Origin: Thermoplasmatales archaeon UBA447
Lineage (GTDB): Archaea > Thermoplasmatota > Thermoplasmata > Thermoplasmatales > Thermoplasmataceae
DNA length: 5,762 bases
Direction of reading: 5' to 3'
Assembly: GCA_002503205.1 (NCBI GenBank)
Contig: DARE01000055.1
Span: 1 to 5,762 of the forward strand
Shown in pieces: positions 4,971 through 5,762 of this stretch. Both the position numbers and the translations under genes were made by a program. Under the pieces are notes generated by a model, which was given only the letters and a program-made list of their open reading frames with translations, made no database searches and had not been told where the DNA came from. Position 1 is the first letter of the stretch. Each line of letters starts with the position of its first letter.

Positions 4971-5326
4971 TAGATCTCAGGGGACCATGGCTCTTCAACA
5001 ATGGCCAGAACTCCGGATATCTTGACTTTCCGTATCTTGTCCTTGAGAGGGATGAAAAGCATTACTTCAGGAAATACAGAGGATTTGCCATCTCCAGGGA
5101 TGTCTTTGAATATGCTATTGACAGGAACTTCCAGTATTATGAGGTTCACTATGTGCCGGTAATGAGGGTGTATATCTTCAACCTCCCTGATTTCAGGACC
5201 GGATACAAGGTCATGTTTTCCGGGGAGATTCAGTATATTCTCCAGACAGACAGGGCATTCAAGGAATTCCAGGTTGAGAGGTTCTCACCAAGGCACATTC
5301 CAGAATACAGGGAGGTATCACCATGA
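4967..5326 (+). CDS. Protein of unknown function, 119 residues, in the replication operon
   Basis: I do not recognise this family. The protein is rich in aromatic residues (many Tyr and Phe, for example HYFRKYRGF, FQYYEVHYVPVMRVYIF), looks like a compact mixed alpha/beta domain, and has no signal peptide, membrane segment or cysteine cluster. Its start ATG overlaps the ATPase stop as ATGA, with GGAGGG at 4955-4960, six bases upstream. Translation is therefore probably coupled to the ATPase. A role as a partner or accessory factor of that ATPase is suggested only by position. The next gene overlaps its stop codon in the same way. Confidence 0.8.
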   Translation: MIDLRGPWLFNNGQNSGYLDFPYLVLERDEKHYFRKYRGFAISRDVFEYAIDRNFQYYEVHYVPVMRVYIFNLPDFRTGYKVMFSGEIQYILQTDRAFKEFQVERFSPRHIPEYREVSP

Positions 5327-5538
5327 TGTCGCAGGCCACACTTGACAATTTTGTGGAAATTAAGACCGAGCAGGCTCAGAATTCACAGGTCCTTGTCGTC
5401 ATCCTGAAGGATCTCAATGTGGCCTGGACGGACAGGGACTGGTCCCTTCGATCTCAGGACCTTGTTTACCTGGATGATAAGCTGGCCAATATCCTCATTG
5501 AAAGGGGAATTGCAAGGAAAGTGGAGGTTCACGCATGA
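5323..5538 (+). CDS. Stand-alone GINS B-domain-like protein, 71 residues
   Basis: Residues 22-68 follow the pattern of the small beta-rich B domain of archaeal GINS: VLVVILKDLNVAW, an Asp-containing turn (TDRDWSL), a DLVYLDDKLANILI section and an RGIARKVEV end. Archaeal Gins51 and Gins23 B domains typically read as a V-x-x-L-x-D strand, a variable loop, a G/D-D-V-x-x-L-P motif, an A-x-x-L-I helix and a final R-G-x-A strand. GINS binds MCM and Cdc45/RecJ-like proteins in the replicative helicase complex, and full GINS subunits carry an additional helical A domain that is absent here. The start is ATG 5323 with GGAGGT at 5311-5316; a second ATG follows immediately. It overlaps both neighbours by ATGA. 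The likeness comes from reading the sequence, not from a search, and a generic small beta fold cannot be excluded. Confidence 0.6.
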   Translation: MMSQATLDNFVEIKTEQAQNSQVLVVILKDLNVAWTDRDWSLRSQDLVYLDDKLANILIERGIARKVEVHA

Positions 5539-5762
5539 CAGCAGCTGATGACATCAGACGGGAGATCTCATACTGGACCGAATTCAGGGATGCACTGGAG
5601 ATTGCACTCCTGAAGCAAGATAAATCCGGAATGCTGCATTCCAGGGCAATTGAGAGGGTTGAAAGACTGAAAAGGACGCTCAGGGCCCGGGAAGCCAGGG
5701 AAATCATTGAATCACAGTCAAGGCCTTCCGAAATCTTGCAGGACCAGGAAGGCCATGACACC
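5535..5762 (+). CDS. Helical protein of unknown function, partial (3' end beyond window)
   Basis: The frame starts at ATG 5535, overlapping the preceding stop as ATGA, with GGAGGT at 5523-5528 six bases upstream. It stays open for 76 codons to the window end. The visible part is almost entirely amphipathic helix, rich in Arg and Glu (DDIRREISYWTEF, RAIERVERLKRTLRAREARE), and probably a helical bundle or coiled coil. It resembles no family I can name with certainty. Because it follows a GINS B-like gene, a GINS A-domain-like role is conceivable, since archaeal Gins23 has domains in B-then-A order, but this is speculation. No stop is visible, so the full length is unknown. Confidence 0.75.
   Translation, partial: MTAADDIRREISYWTEFRDALEIALLKQDKSGMLHSRAIERVERLKRTLRAREAREIIESQSRPSEILQDQEGHDT

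Noticed and set aside
4076..5149. Minus-strand frames of 71 to 80 codons opposite the end of the ATPase gene and the 119-codon gene
   Set aside because: They are Ser/Gly-rich antisense shadows; the plus-strand genes there are tied together by ATGA overlaps and good ribosome binding sites.
5495..5761. Minus-strand 88-codon frame at the right end
   Set aside because: It is antisense to the helical plus-strand gene, which has GGAGGT and an ATGA overlap at its start; the minus frame has neither.
5755..5762. Possible further gene start (ATG at 5755 after AGGAAGG)
   Set aside because: The frame offset does not give the ATGA overlap used by its neighbours, the spacing to the purine stretch is only two bases, and just eight bases are visible.

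Overview
The window looks like part of an archaeal mobile replicon (an integrated plasmid, a viral genome, or a free form carrying a tRNA-derived attachment site). Support for Archaea: a tRNA-Ala(UGC) gene with the G3:U70 pair and no encoded CCA; TATA-box-like promoters, several placed for leaderless or near-leaderless transcripts; ribbon-helix-helix (RHH) regulators of archaeal type; and a small protein resembling the B domain of GINS, an archaeal/eukaryotic replication factor. A Thermoplasmata-like host fits the look of the GINS-like sequence and the base composition, but that is only an inference.

Layout. Positions 1-72 are the tRNA-Ala gene. A reading frame on the opposite strand starts at 241, encodes an RHH domain, and runs antisense through the whole tRNA and off the left edge. 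This is the arrangement expected for the N-terminal fragment of an integrase gene split by integration into the tRNA. Positions 324-690 are non-coding and hold a striking repeat array: twelve exact copies of CTTACA or its complement plus degenerate copies. These include two pairs of three-copy clusters with about 9-bp pitch, mirrored around position 508 to within 1 bp. I read this as a replication origin. Positions 660-916 hold no gene. A 409-codon A+T-rich gene of unknown function lies on the minus strand (917-2146). It is transcribed divergently from a 44-residue RHH repressor-like gene (2202-2336), whose start codon overlaps a 28-bp operator-like dyad.

From 2466 rightwards lies a tight, more G+C-rich operon: an 834-residue AAA+/SF3-like ATPase with a C-terminal winged-helix-like region; a 119-residue protein of unknown function; a 71-residue GINS B-domain-like protein; and a helical protein cut by the window end. 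The last three genes each start at an ATGA overlap with the preceding stop, and each has a GGAGG-type ribosome binding site six bases upstream.

How it may work together (inference): the RHH protein controls transcription and possibly copy number, the ATPase acts as replicative helicase or initiator on the repeat array, and the GINS-like protein links the element's helicase to the host replisome. The ORF over the tRNA would belong to site-specific integration. No integrase catalytic domain, primase, polymerase or capsid gene is visible.
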